NCBI RefSeq assembly: GCF_026340465.1
Contig: NZ_JAPEPC010000001.1
Span: 2,731,501 to 2,795,500 of the forward strand
DNA length: 64,000 nucleotides
Origin: Streptomyces sp. NBC_01306
GTDB lineage: Bacteria > Actinomycetota > Actinomycetes > Streptomycetales > Streptomycetaceae
Reading direction: 5' to 3'
A program made the translations under genes and the position numbers. Numbering within the stretch: position 1 is the stretch's first letter; every line of letters begins with the position of its first letter. Of this stretch, positions 37,842-44,986 are shown in pieces. Below the pieces are notes generated by a model. The model searched no databases, had not been told where the DNA came from, and saw only the letters and a program-made list of their open reading frames with translations.

Positions 37842-38885
37842 TCAGCGGGCAGGCCCGCTGTTCGCATCGGACTGCGTGAGGATGCGCCGAAGCCAGTGGG
37901 TACGGGCGTCTCGGGCGTCCTGGCTGAGAGTTGCCTGTGGCGCGATGCTGTCGAAGCCGTGGAAAGCTCCGGGCCATACGTGCAGTTCGGCTTGGCCACC
38001 GGCCTGCCAGATCGCCTGGGCGTAGGCCACGTTCTCGTCCCGGAGGGTCTCGGCCGACCCGACATCGATATACGCCGGGGGCAGCTTCGACAGATCCTCG
38101 GCACGCCCGGGAGCCGCGTAGGGCGACAGGTCCGATGCCCCGTACCGTGCGCCCAGCAGCGCCTGCCACCCGGTGGCGTTGGAGGTTCGGTCCCAGGTGT
38201 CGATTCCGGCCATCTGGTGGCTGGAGAGGGTGTTGTTACGGTCGTCGAGCATCGGGCACAGGAGCAGTTGCCCGATCGGCGCGGGCCCGCGCCGGTCACG
38301 GGTGAGCAGGGCGAGGGCAGCGGCGAGTCCGCCGCCGGCACTCTTTCCACCGACAATGATGCGATCCGTGTCGATGCCCAGCCGGTCCGCGTGCGCGGCC
38401 ACCCAGACGAGTCCGGCGTAACAGTCCTCCACCGGCCCCGGGTACTGCGTCTGCGGTGCCAGCCGGTACTCGACAGAGATGACGGCCAACTTCAGTCCGA
38501 GAGCCCAGTCGCTGAGCAGCTTCGGAAGCACGGACCACGCGTTACCCATGATCATTCCGCCGCCGTGCATGTAGTACAGCAACGGCAGCGGCCCGGCGAT
38601 CCCGGCGGGCCGTGCGCTCACGAGCGTGACGCCCTGACCGTCCGACGCTCCCGGCACACACAGCTCATCCACCTCGAACCGGCCGTCGGCCCGGAGGTCT
38701 CGGACCGTCGGCCTCGGCCGGGCGGCAGCATCCCGCCGCTGCCGGGCCGCAAGGTTCTCCGGGGTGAGCGGCTCCCTCGCCCCGTCCCCCGAAGCCGCCA
38801 GCACCAGGCCCAGTTCGGGGTCGAAAGGGGGCGCAGCCCCAGCCGTCGGGACGGGGCCGCCTCGCTCGGTGGGATGGCCTGTCAT
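37842..38885 (-). CDS. Alpha/beta hydrolase (hormone-sensitive-lipase type esterase)
   Basis: A 347-residue cytoplasmic esterase. The oxyanion motif HGGG is at residues 107-110 and the nucleophile Ser182 is in GGKSAGGGLA; the HSL family normally has GDSAGG, so Lys replaces the usual Asp. The likely acid is in DVGSAETLRDENVAYA and the catalytic His in WPGAFHGFD. It hydrolyses short acyl esters. I prefer the ATG at 38885 (GAGGG upstream) over the TTG at 38927. It lies 43 bases after the zinc-finger gene and so may be the last gene of the 42600-37842 operon. Confidence 0.9.
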   Translation of the reverse strand: MTGHPTERGGPVPTAGAAPPFDPELGLVLAASGDGAREPLTPENLAARQRRDAAARPRPTVRDLRADGRFEVDELCVPGASDGQGVTLVSARPAGIAGPLPLLYYMHGGGMIMGNAWSVLPKLLSDWALGLKLAVISVEYRLAPQTQYPGPVEDCYAGLVWVAAHADRLGIDTDRIIVGGKSAGGGLAAALALLTRDRRGPAPIGQLLLCPMLDDRNNTLSSHQMAGIDTWDRTSNATGWQALLGARYGASDLSPYAAPGRAEDLSKLPPAYIDVGSAETLRDENVAYAQAIWQAGGQAELHVWPGAFHGFDSIAPQATLSQDARDARTHWLRRILTQSDANSGPAR

Positions 38886-38927
38886 GAGTGCAGGAACCCT
38901 CGCGCGAAGTCCATGTGGCCCAGTCAA

Positions 38928-39827
38928 TCACTCGCGGGGAGGAAGCGTGAACGCATAGGCGCGCTGCGCTGCGCATCCCTGGCAGATACCGGCGAACCGG
39001 GAGAGGAGGTGATCGTCTGCCGGGGTAAGGATGTTGCGCCAGAAGCAGCGGAACTCCCCACATGCGCAGGACCGTTGACTGACATCGGTGAACGCGCTGG
39101 TGTTGGAGTCGCGGCCGCCCTCGGCCGGCGGCTGTGGCCAGGCGTCGCTCCGGTCGGCAGCAGGCAGCCCGTACTGCTTCCGCTTCCACGACACCGCATC
39201 GGAGGTGAGGAAACCCCGCCCGGCGCATTCCACACACTTGCCGGGCCCCGCGTTGTTTCCGGCACACGAGCATCGCCCGTAGCCGCCGCTGCCGCCGCTG
39301 TAGGCCCTGCCTTCGCAGAGCAGGCACACCCCCCAGCCGTGACAGTCGTCGCACAACACACCACTGGCCGTGGTGAGGGTGAAGAGCGGCTGGCCCAACT
39401 GCCGTTCGGTGTATACGACCGGTGTCCAGCCGGTGAGCGACAGGATTCCGGGCCCGTTGCCCTCGTAGACCTTGACCTCGAACTCTTCGCGCCGGACCGT
39501 CGCCCAGTTCTCCCCGGGGTGGCCGGAAGACCGTCGGTGCACGTTCCAGCCGGCCACGGTGAAGGCGTTCAGGACGTCGTCGAAACCGGCAGACGAGGGC
39601 GGATCGCCCCCGCTGACGCAGACGAGGAACAGGAAGCGGTGACCGACCGGTGCGGGGTCGCGCAGCCGTACCAGGTCGGTCCACTCACGGACCACCACGG
39701 GTCGGCGGTCCGGGTGCAGCGCGGAAGCGATCTCCAGCAGCTGCCCTCTGAGCCACACCGCACTGGCCGGGACGGCAAGCGCGCCCCCGTGCCCCGGTTC
39801 ATCGGTCGTACCGGCCGTATCGGTCAT
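38928..39827 (-). CDS. Unrecognised cysteine-rich zinc-finger protein
   Basis: A 299-residue protein I do not recognise. The first about 150 residues form an alpha/beta domain without motifs I can name (VREWTDLVRLRDPAPVGHRFLFLVCVSGG). A DnaJ-type zinc-finger pair follows: Cys159/162/168/171 (CDDCHGWGVCLLC) and Cys186/188/198/201, the latter ending CVECAGRG. A second cluster is CACGEFRC (254-261) and CQGC (282-285). The CxxCxGxG rhythm resembles chaperone or RNA-binding zinc ribbons. Its ATG overlaps the stop of the 87-residue motif protein by four bases, so it belongs to the STAND NTPase operon. Confidence 0.6.
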   Translation of the reverse strand: MTDTAGTTDEPGHGGALAVPASAVWLRGQLLEIASALHPDRRPVVVREWTDLVRLRDPAPVGHRFLFLVCVSGGDPPSSAGFDDVLNAFTVAGWNVHRRSSGHPGENWATVRREEFEVKVYEGNGPGILSLTGWTPVVYTERQLGQPLFTLTTASGVLCDDCHGWGVCLLCEGRAYSGGSGGYGRCSCAGNNAGPGKCVECAGRGFLTSDAVSWKRKQYGLPAADRSDAWPQPPAEGGRDSNTSAFTDVSQRSCACGEFRCFWRNILTPADDHLLSRFAGICQGCAAQRAYAFTLPPRE

Positions 39828-40087
39828 TGTGGGTATCGTCCCTCTCCCCCGTCCTGGTGGATGTGCATGTCGCCGTTGGTGACGGCATAGACAGTGCCGT
39901 GGCCCTTCGCCGTGTTGGTCTGGGTCGACGTCGCAGGGTCCGGTTCAGGCACGGGTGGGGTCGCGGGGGCGGGTTGGTGCACTTCGACGTGGTTGTCGTG
40001 GCCGACGACGACGGGGCCGGACACGTCGCCGCCGATCCGGACGGTGAACTCGTCGCCCGACGACGAGGGTGACAGTGACGGTGACAC
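39824..40087 (-). CDS. Small protein with GDVSG...GHDNHV motif and GxGxVYAV tail
   Basis: An 87-residue protein made almost only of two short conserved-looking segments. FTVRIGGDVSGPVVVGHDNH is at about residues 14-33, and TNTAKGHGTVYAVTNGDMHI is at about 57-77; a Pro/Ala-rich linker joins them. The first segment resembles residues 19-39 of the neighbouring NTPase, and the second resembles the C-terminal ends of the two rightward genes at 43685 and 44440. It has no signal peptide or membrane helix. It lies 11 bases after the NTPase stop and overlaps the zinc-finger gene. It may be a small adaptor of the locus; the function is unknown. Confidence 0.6.
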   Translation of the reverse strand: MSPSLSPSSSGDEFTVRIGGDVSGPVVVGHDNHVEVHQPAPATPPVPEPDPATSTQTNTAKGHGTVYAVTNGDMHIHQDGGEGRYPQ

Positions 40088-40098
40088 GATGATGGCTC

Positions 40099-42600
40099 CT
40101 ACGAGTAGCAGAGATCGGTCACCGCGGATGCGTCGTCGCCGGTGGCGTCCACATACTGGTCGATGGCCGCCAGGTCATCGCGGGTGATCGCGCTCGCGAG
40201 AGATGCGTGATCCGACGACTCCTTCTGGATCGCCGACTTGATCGATGGGTCGGTCGCGGCCCCGGCCGCCGCCGCCAGGTCCTCTGAGAGCTGCTGCTCG
40301 TTCGCGGCCCACGCTTGATCAGCGGCGGGGTTCGTGATCGGTGCCGTTGCCCCGGCCTCATCGGACTTCTGCTTCGCGTCGGACTGCTCTTCACACCCCG
40401 CCGGATCCTCAAGAGGATCGTCGGTGGGCGTCGAGGTATCTGTCAGCTCCGACGGGAGGGAGAACGACGGGGTCGGCAGCGCCTCGTTGCGCGCGTCACT
40501 CGATCGCGACTGTCCGCTGTGGGAACTGGACGAGCTGATGGCGTAGCCCACGCCCGCGACCAGCGCACAGGCGATGACCAGGGAGACGAGGGTCACGGCC
40601 AAGGTGCTCACGCCCGCACTCGCCGCTCCCACCGCCGTCGCCGTTGTCGCTGCCGTCGTTGCCGTCGTTGCTGTCGTTGTCGTCGCGGCACCGGACGACG
40701 CTGTCGTGGCGCCACCCCAAGAACCGCCACCGGCACCCGCCGAGTGCGCGGCCGCACCGGATGCCCCGCCGTGGCCCGTGAGACCCGAGGCGCTACCGCC
40801 ACCGTGGCCCGTGAGACCCGAAGCACCACCGCCACCGTGCCCCGAAGCTACAGACGCACCGCCACCGCCGTGCCCCGAGGCCGATGCACCGGCGCTTCCA
40901 TGGCCCGGGGCCCCGCCCCAGGAGCCTGCCCCTCCGGAGCCCACCGACGGCTGGGCCAGGGCGCCATGACCGGCGGAAGCACCTGAGTGGGCCGACCCGA
41001 AGCCGTGCTGACCCATGTAGTGATGGACGTCGAACGAAGGTTGCCCACCGCTCGCATGGGCTCCCGCCCCTCCGACTGCACCGCTCGCATGGGCTCCCGC
41101 CCCTCCGGCTGCACCGCTCGCGTGGGCCCCCGCCCCTCCGCCGGCACCGGTCGCCGACCCGGCGGCCAGTTCATGCCCGAGCCACGCCGCGTGAGCCAGC
41201 AGCGCCGCGTACACGACCCGCTTGCCGATCAGCAGGGCCCGGACGGCCTCCTCGTGAAGGAAGTACGCCTCGGCCTGACGGTCGTCCGCGGCCCGCGACG
41301 CGACCCAGCCACGGCCGAGCAGCCGCCCCCACACACCGAACCGGAGCGAACGGGCCAGCCCGGGCGACGTGGCCCGTGCGAGCCGCACCGCCAGATCCGG
41401 GTGGCCCGAGGACTCGGCCACCTCGGCCACCTTCTCCAGCACGCTGCCGTGGGCAGCCAGCTCCTGCGGCGTGGTTTCCCGGAGCGCCGCCCACCGAGTG
41501 AAGTGGTCGCACAGCCGCTCGGCCGGGAACGGCGCGGGGAACCGCGCTCGCACCACCGGCACCGTGTCGGCAACGGACGCGTAGCCGTACTCGCCGAGAC
41601 ACGCCAGCCCCAGGCGCACCAGCCGGTCGCACACCGCGCCGGGCTCCGCCACCTCCGTCAGCGCCCCCACATGTACGGCCGCCACCTCCGCCCCGTCGAA
41701 AGTGGCGAGCAGGTGCAGCACCCCCATCACCGACTCGTCGTCGGCCAGTTGGGCGAGCAACGCCGGGAGCAGGTCCGCGACTTCGCCGACGCGCGGGAGC
41801 CTGCCCTCGCCCTCCGGGCCGGAGCGCGCCACGGCAGCCGCCCGCAGCAGTGGCAGCGGCAGACCACCGGCGGCCCGGCACAGAGCGGCGGCGGCCTCGT
41901 GGTCCGCGTCCGCCAGCGGACCGCCCAACTCCCGTTCCAGAAGCTCACGTCCGGCGGTTTCCGAAAGACCGCACAGCTCCAGTGCCGTGCCGCCGCTCCA
42001 CAGCGTCCGCTCGGCACTGGCGAAGACGAACGTTGCCTGCGGGGCCATGTCCATCAACTCAAGCAGCTGGTCGGACGTCAGGTCGGCGTCATCCACGTAC
42101 ACCGTCACCCGCATACCGGTCATCAACCGTCGCAGTTCCGCCCGGTTCGGCGCATACCCGGGGGCCTCGTAGCAGGCCTCGAACACGTCCTGGGCGAGAT
42201 CCTCGATGTCGCGATCGGCCCCGCCCAGGAACACCGTCCCGTCCGGCCCGGGGGGCAGCAACCGCGCGGCGTGCCGCAACAGCGTGGTCTTGCCGACCCC
42301 CGGCAGCCCCCACAGCTGCACCGGTCCTCCGGCTCGGACCGCCGCCGCCAGCGCCTGCGCCGCCTCCTCCCGGCCCACCGGCTCCGGCAGACTCCGGGGC
42401 AGAACCTCGGCCCGCTCCCGGCGCTGAGGGCGGGGCCGTTCGGGGCCGACCAGCACGGTGACCTGTGAGCCCTGTTGCGCGTCGACGACCACATTGTGGT
42501 TGCCCGCGATCACGGAGCCGGTGACGCTGCCACCGACGTCGATCCGGTGCGTCGCGCCCGGCCCGTCGGGTGTCCGCGTGTTGTCATCCGTGTCTGGCAT
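40099..42600 (-). CDS. STAND-type NTPase with repeat-rich linker and one membrane helix
   Basis: An 833-residue protein. Residues 19-39 carry the IDVGGSVTGSVIAGNHNVVV motif. The NTPase region has the P-loop GLPGVGKTT at 98-106, Walker B VTVYVDD at 165-171, and a GLPLPLL motif at 246-252, as in NB-ARC/STAND signalling NTPases, followed by a helical winged-helix-like part to about 470. Then comes a long Gly/Ala/Ser/His linker built from 33-base repeats, one membrane helix (about 660-690, LAVTLVSLVIACALVAGVGYA) and an acidic extracytoplasmic tail of about 140 residues. The ATG follows GGGGGAGCG. It is probably a ligand-triggered signalling or conflict ATPase; the trigger and effector are unknown. 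Confidence 0.75.
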   Translation of the reverse strand: MPDTDDNTRTPDGPGATHRIDVGGSVTGSVIAGNHNVVVDAQQGSQVTVLVGPERPRPQRRERAEVLPRSLPEPVGREEAAQALAAAVRAGGPVQLWGLPGVGKTTLLRHAARLLPPGPDGTVFLGGADRDIEDLAQDVFEACYEAPGYAPNRAELRRLMTGMRVTVYVDDADLTSDQLLELMDMAPQATFVFASAERTLWSGGTALELCGLSETAGRELLERELGGPLADADHEAAAALCRAAGGLPLPLLRAAAVARSGPEGEGRLPRVGEVADLLPALLAQLADDESVMGVLHLLATFDGAEVAAVHVGALTEVAEPGAVCDRLVRLGLACLGEYGYASVADTVPVVRARFPAPFPAERLCDHFTRWAALRETTPQELAAHGSVLEKVAEVAESSGHPDLAVRLARATSPGLARSLRFGVWGRLLGRGWVASRAADDRQAEAYFLHEEAVRALLIGKRVVYAALLAHAAWLGHELAAGSATGAGGGAGAHASGAAGGAGAHASGAVGGAGAHASGGQPSFDVHHYMGQHGFGSAHSGASAGHGALAQPSVGSGGAGSWGGAPGHGSAGASASGHGGGGASVASGHGGGGASGLTGHGGGSASGLTGHGGASGAAAHSAGAGGGSWGGATTASSGAATTTTATTATTAATTATAVGAASAGVSTLAVTLVSLVIACALVAGVGYAISSSSSHSGQSRSSDARNEALPTPSFSLPSELTDTSTPTDDPLEDPAGCEEQSDAKQKSDEAGATAPITNPAADQAWAANEQQLSEDLAAAAGAATDPSIKSAIQKESSDHASLASAITRDDLAAIDQYVDATGDDASAVTDLCYS
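40771..40902. repeat. 33-base tandem repeat array A in the NTPase gene
   Basis: Four units begin at 40771, 40804, 40837 and 40870, read on the plus strand as GTGGCCCGTGAGACCCGA or the variant GTGCCCCGAAGC. They encode 11-residue blocks of the type GHGGGSASGLT in the linker. Confidence 0.7.
41047..41145. repeat. 33-base tandem repeat array B in the NTPase gene
   Basis: Three near-identical units begin at 41047, 41080 and 41113, encoding 11-residue blocks GGAGAHASGA(A/V). The period equals that of array A although the sequence differs, which points to an 11-residue structural register. Confidence 0.75.
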
Positions 42601-42669
42601 CGCTCCCCCTGTGCCGCCCGGTCATCCACTGCCGTCGTCCCTGTCGCGAGACATCAGGCCTCATCCCCG

Positions 42670-42703
42670 TCTCCCCGTTCAGGAGGTCTCCCCGTTCAGG
42701 AGG
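42670..42703. repeat. Two tandem copies of a 17-base sequence upstream of the NTPase gene
   Basis: TCTCCCCGTTCAGGAGG occurs at 42670-42686 and again at 42687-42703 without mismatch, in the gap between the NTPase start and the Crp/Fnr gene end. It may be a pair of regulator sites. Confidence 0.6.
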
Positions 42704-42794
42704 CGGTCCGCCCGCTGTCACGCTAATGGCCCGCTGCCGCCCGAATACCGTCCTACGACGGTTTTCCGACGACCGCTCGGTGCCTTGATGGACT

Positions 42795-43529
42795 TCAGGC
42801 ACAGGCGAGTTGACGCAGCTGCGCGAGATTCTCGACGCAGAAGGTGCGGTAGCCGGTGGACACCACACCAGCTTCACGGAGCCTTCGCAGCGCCTTCTGC
42901 ACGGTTGGCTCCGCCGCACCGGCGAGAGTGGCCAGTTCGGGCTGGGTGATCGGCCAGCGGATGATGGCGCCCGCGCCGGTGCGCTCTCCGTAGGTCATGG
43001 TGATCTGGTAGAGCACCCGGGCCAGCCGGGTCGGGGCGTCGCAGCCGGTGAAGTCGATACGGTGGCCCGTCGCGACCCGCAGTTTGGCGACGATCGACTC
43101 GTTGACCGCCTGGGCGATCCGCCGGTCGTGCCGCATACAGTCGAGGAAGTCGGCGCGGGTCACGACGCGGGCGATGACCGGCCCGCACGTCGTCACCGTC
43201 GCGGACCGTGGCTGCCCGTCGACGGCGGCGAACTCGCCGACGAGGTCGCCACCCATACGGACGGCCAGGAGAGCATCCCGGTGGTCGTTAGTGCGTCCGG
43301 TCGCCTTGACCACCCCGTCGAGCAGGATCAGCATGAACGTGCTCTCCTCCGCTTCACGGATCAGCACCCGGCCGCCCGGGTAGCGCACGAGGGCCCCCAG
43401 CGCGAGCAGCCGGTCGCGCGCCGCCCGCGGGAGCCCCCCGAGCACGCTCGCCGATGGCCACGCCCATGACTCGCGCGGTCTCCGCCCGGCCCGCCGCTCC
43501 GCAGAATTCACCACGGCATCAGTGTGCAC
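42795..43529 (-). CDS. Crp/Fnr-family regulator with cyclic-nucleotide-type binding pocket
   Basis: A 244-residue protein. A cyclic-nucleotide-binding beta-roll is at about residues 30-120. The phosphate-binding cassette reads GGDLVGEFAAVDGQPRSATV, keeping Glu99 and Arg108-Ser109 at the positions that contact ribose and phosphate in E. coli CRP. A C-helix and a Crp-type helix-turn-helix follow (about 185-235, ITQPELATLAGAAEPTVQKALRRLREAG). The GTG at 43529 has no clear ribosome-binding site, and GTG codons near 43511-43514 are alternatives. It is divergent from the cyclase-like gene at 43685. It probably responds to a cyclic nucleotide; its target sites are not evident. Confidence 0.9.
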   Translation of the reverse strand: MHTDAVVNSAERRAGRRPRESWAWPSASVLGGLPRAARDRLLALGALVRYPGGRVLIREAEESTFMLILLDGVVKATGRTNDHRDALLAVRMGGDLVGEFAAVDGQPRSATVTTCGPVIARVVTRADFLDCMRHDRRIAQAVNESIVAKLRVATGHRIDFTGCDAPTRLARVLYQITMTYGERTGAGAIIRWPITQPELATLAGAAEPTVQKALRRLREAGVVSTGYRTFCVENLAQLRQLACA

Positions 43530-43684
43530 CCGGGTGGGGCGCCGGACATGGCTCCCAACAGCCCCCGTGCGTCGACGACTTCATCGAACGTGGGCGGATT
43601 CCGTACTGGGACGGGATCTCCGGCACACGCCTGGTGCACAGTGGGCGGGCGAGGCTGGACCGGTGGCGGGACCCGGAGGAACGC

Positions 43685-44425
43685 ATGGACGCAGTACTGG
43701 AGTACCGGCCCCTGATGGCTGTGGACATCGAACGTTCAGGGGGCCGGGGCGACGTGGCCCTGCTGCGCATCCGCGAGGTGCTTCTGAACACGCTTCAGGA
43801 GGCGCTGAAAGAGAGCGGAATCGACTGGCAGGACTGCCGGATCAACGACCTCGGGGACGGCCTCCGGATCGTCGCCCCGGCGTGGGCGCCGAAGTCCAGG
43901 TTGATCCACCCGCTCTTCCACGAGCTGGTGGTCCGGCTGCACGCGCACAACCGGACGGCCGCAGGGCCGACCCGGATCCGCCTCCGGGTGGCGTTGCACG
44001 CCGGTGACGTGTGGCTCGGACGGGCCGGGGTCGCCGGGGGGCCGCTGGAGGTGCTCGCCCGGCTGCTCGACGCCCGCCCGGCCCGGGAGGCGTTGGCCGG
44101 GGCACCCCTCACGGTGCCCGCGTCGCTCCTTGTCTCCCAGCACTTCTACGACGAAACGGTGCGGCACGGCTACCCGGGCATCGATCCCGAGTCCTTCCGG
44201 CGGGTTGACGTCACAGAGAAGGAGTACTCGGCGAACGCCTGGCTGCACCTCCCCGGGGCAGCCGCTCCGACGGGGGGAGCGGCTGCCCCGGACCAGGCCG
44301 TCGAACCGCACCGGCGGGACCGCCCGGCGGGCCAGTCAAAGATGATCAACAAGGCTTCGGGACACGGCGTCGTCTACGCCACGCAGAACGGCAACCAGAA
44401 CATCAACGGACGCCCGCCCGAATGA
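43685..44425 (+). CDS. Class III nucleotide cyclase-like protein with GxGxVYA tail
   Basis: A 246-residue protein. Residues 9-135 look like a class III cyclase homology domain. LMAVDIERSG holds metal ligand Asp14, and NDLGDGLRIV holds Asp58 in the GDG turn. RLRVALHAGDVWLGRAGVAGGPLEVLARLLDA aligns with the RxGIHxGxV...VNxAARL strand-helix unit, but the transition-state Asn position appears to be Glu122, with Arg126 kept. This suggests a degenerate or altered activity. The tail INKASGHGVVYATQNGNQNI matches neighbouring proteins. The ATG at 43685 has GGAGG five bases upstream. The stop overlaps the region of the next gene's possible ATG at 44422. Confidence 0.7.
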   Translation: MDAVLEYRPLMAVDIERSGGRGDVALLRIREVLLNTLQEALKESGIDWQDCRINDLGDGLRIVAPAWAPKSRLIHPLFHELVVRLHAHNRTAAGPTRIRLRVALHAGDVWLGRAGVAGGPLEVLARLLDARPAREALAGAPLTVPASLLVSQHFYDETVRHGYPGIDPESFRRVDVTEKEYSANAWLHLPGAAAPTGGAAAPDQAVEPHRRDRPAGQSKMINKASGHGVVYATQNGNQNINGRPPE

Positions 44426-44439
44426 GGAAGGGAAGTTAC

Positions 44440-44889
44440 GTGGAGGACGAACTGGCCACACTCGCGGCAGCCGGAGCGACCACCCTGGTCACCGCGATGA
44501 CCACGGACCTGTGGCAGACCGTGCGCGACGGCGTGGCCGACCTGTTCCACCGGTCCGGCCGGCGGCGCCGGGAGATCGCGACCCGGCTCGACAGCCACGC
44601 CGCGCTCGTCGAGGGGGCTGCGGCCCCCGACGTCGCGCGGCAGGCACTCCTGGGTTCCTGGGAAATGGAACTCGAAGCCCTGCTCCGCAGAGAGCCGTCC
44701 TGCCGTGAGCCGCTCGCGCGCCTGGTGGAGGCGGTACGGCGCACGATGCCGGACAACCACCGGGAGGCCGCCCACGCACACCTGGAACAGACCAACACCG
44801 CCCATGGATCCGGCACGGTCTTCGCTGTCCAGGGCGGCGACCAGCCGGTGCACTGGCCGGGACGGGGTGACACGACTGCACCCCAGTGA
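44440..44889 (+). CDS. Small alpha-helical protein with GxGxVFAVQGG tail
   Basis: A 149-residue protein of a type I associate with actinobacterial NTPase loci but cannot name. The N-terminus has ELATLAAAGATTLVTAMTTD, then amphipathic helices (LWQTVRDGVADLFHRSGRRRREI), and the C-terminus has TNTAHGSGTVFAVQGGDQPVH, the motif shared by three genes here. I start at the GTG at 44440, preceded by AGGAAGGGAAG; the ATG at 44422 overlapping the cyclase-like stop (ATGA) is equally possible through coupling. It is co-transcribed with the cyclase-like gene. The function is unknown. Confidence 0.65.
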   Translation: MEDELATLAAAGATTLVTAMTTDLWQTVRDGVADLFHRSGRRRREIATRLDSHAALVEGAAAPDVARQALLGSWEMELEALLRREPSCREPLARLVEAVRRTMPDNHREAAHAHLEQTNTAHGSGTVFAVQGGDQPVHWPGRGDTTAPQ

Positions 44890-44986
44890 GCGGCACGGTC
44901 CGGCCGGTGTCGTGAGCCGCTCGCTTGTCGCGCCCCCACTTGGTCCCTACCGTTGGGTAACCGCAAGCTGAGGAGAGTGCGAGACC

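Noticed and set aside
40750..41150. CRISPR-like array
   Set aside because: The 33-base repeats are contiguous, in frame and without unique spacers; they encode the Gly/Ala/His linker of the NTPase.
43530..43684. Crp-type TGTGA-N6-TCACA site between the Crp/Fnr and cyclase-like genes
   Set aside because: No such palindrome is present; only short GTGCAC-type words occur, which are expected by chance.
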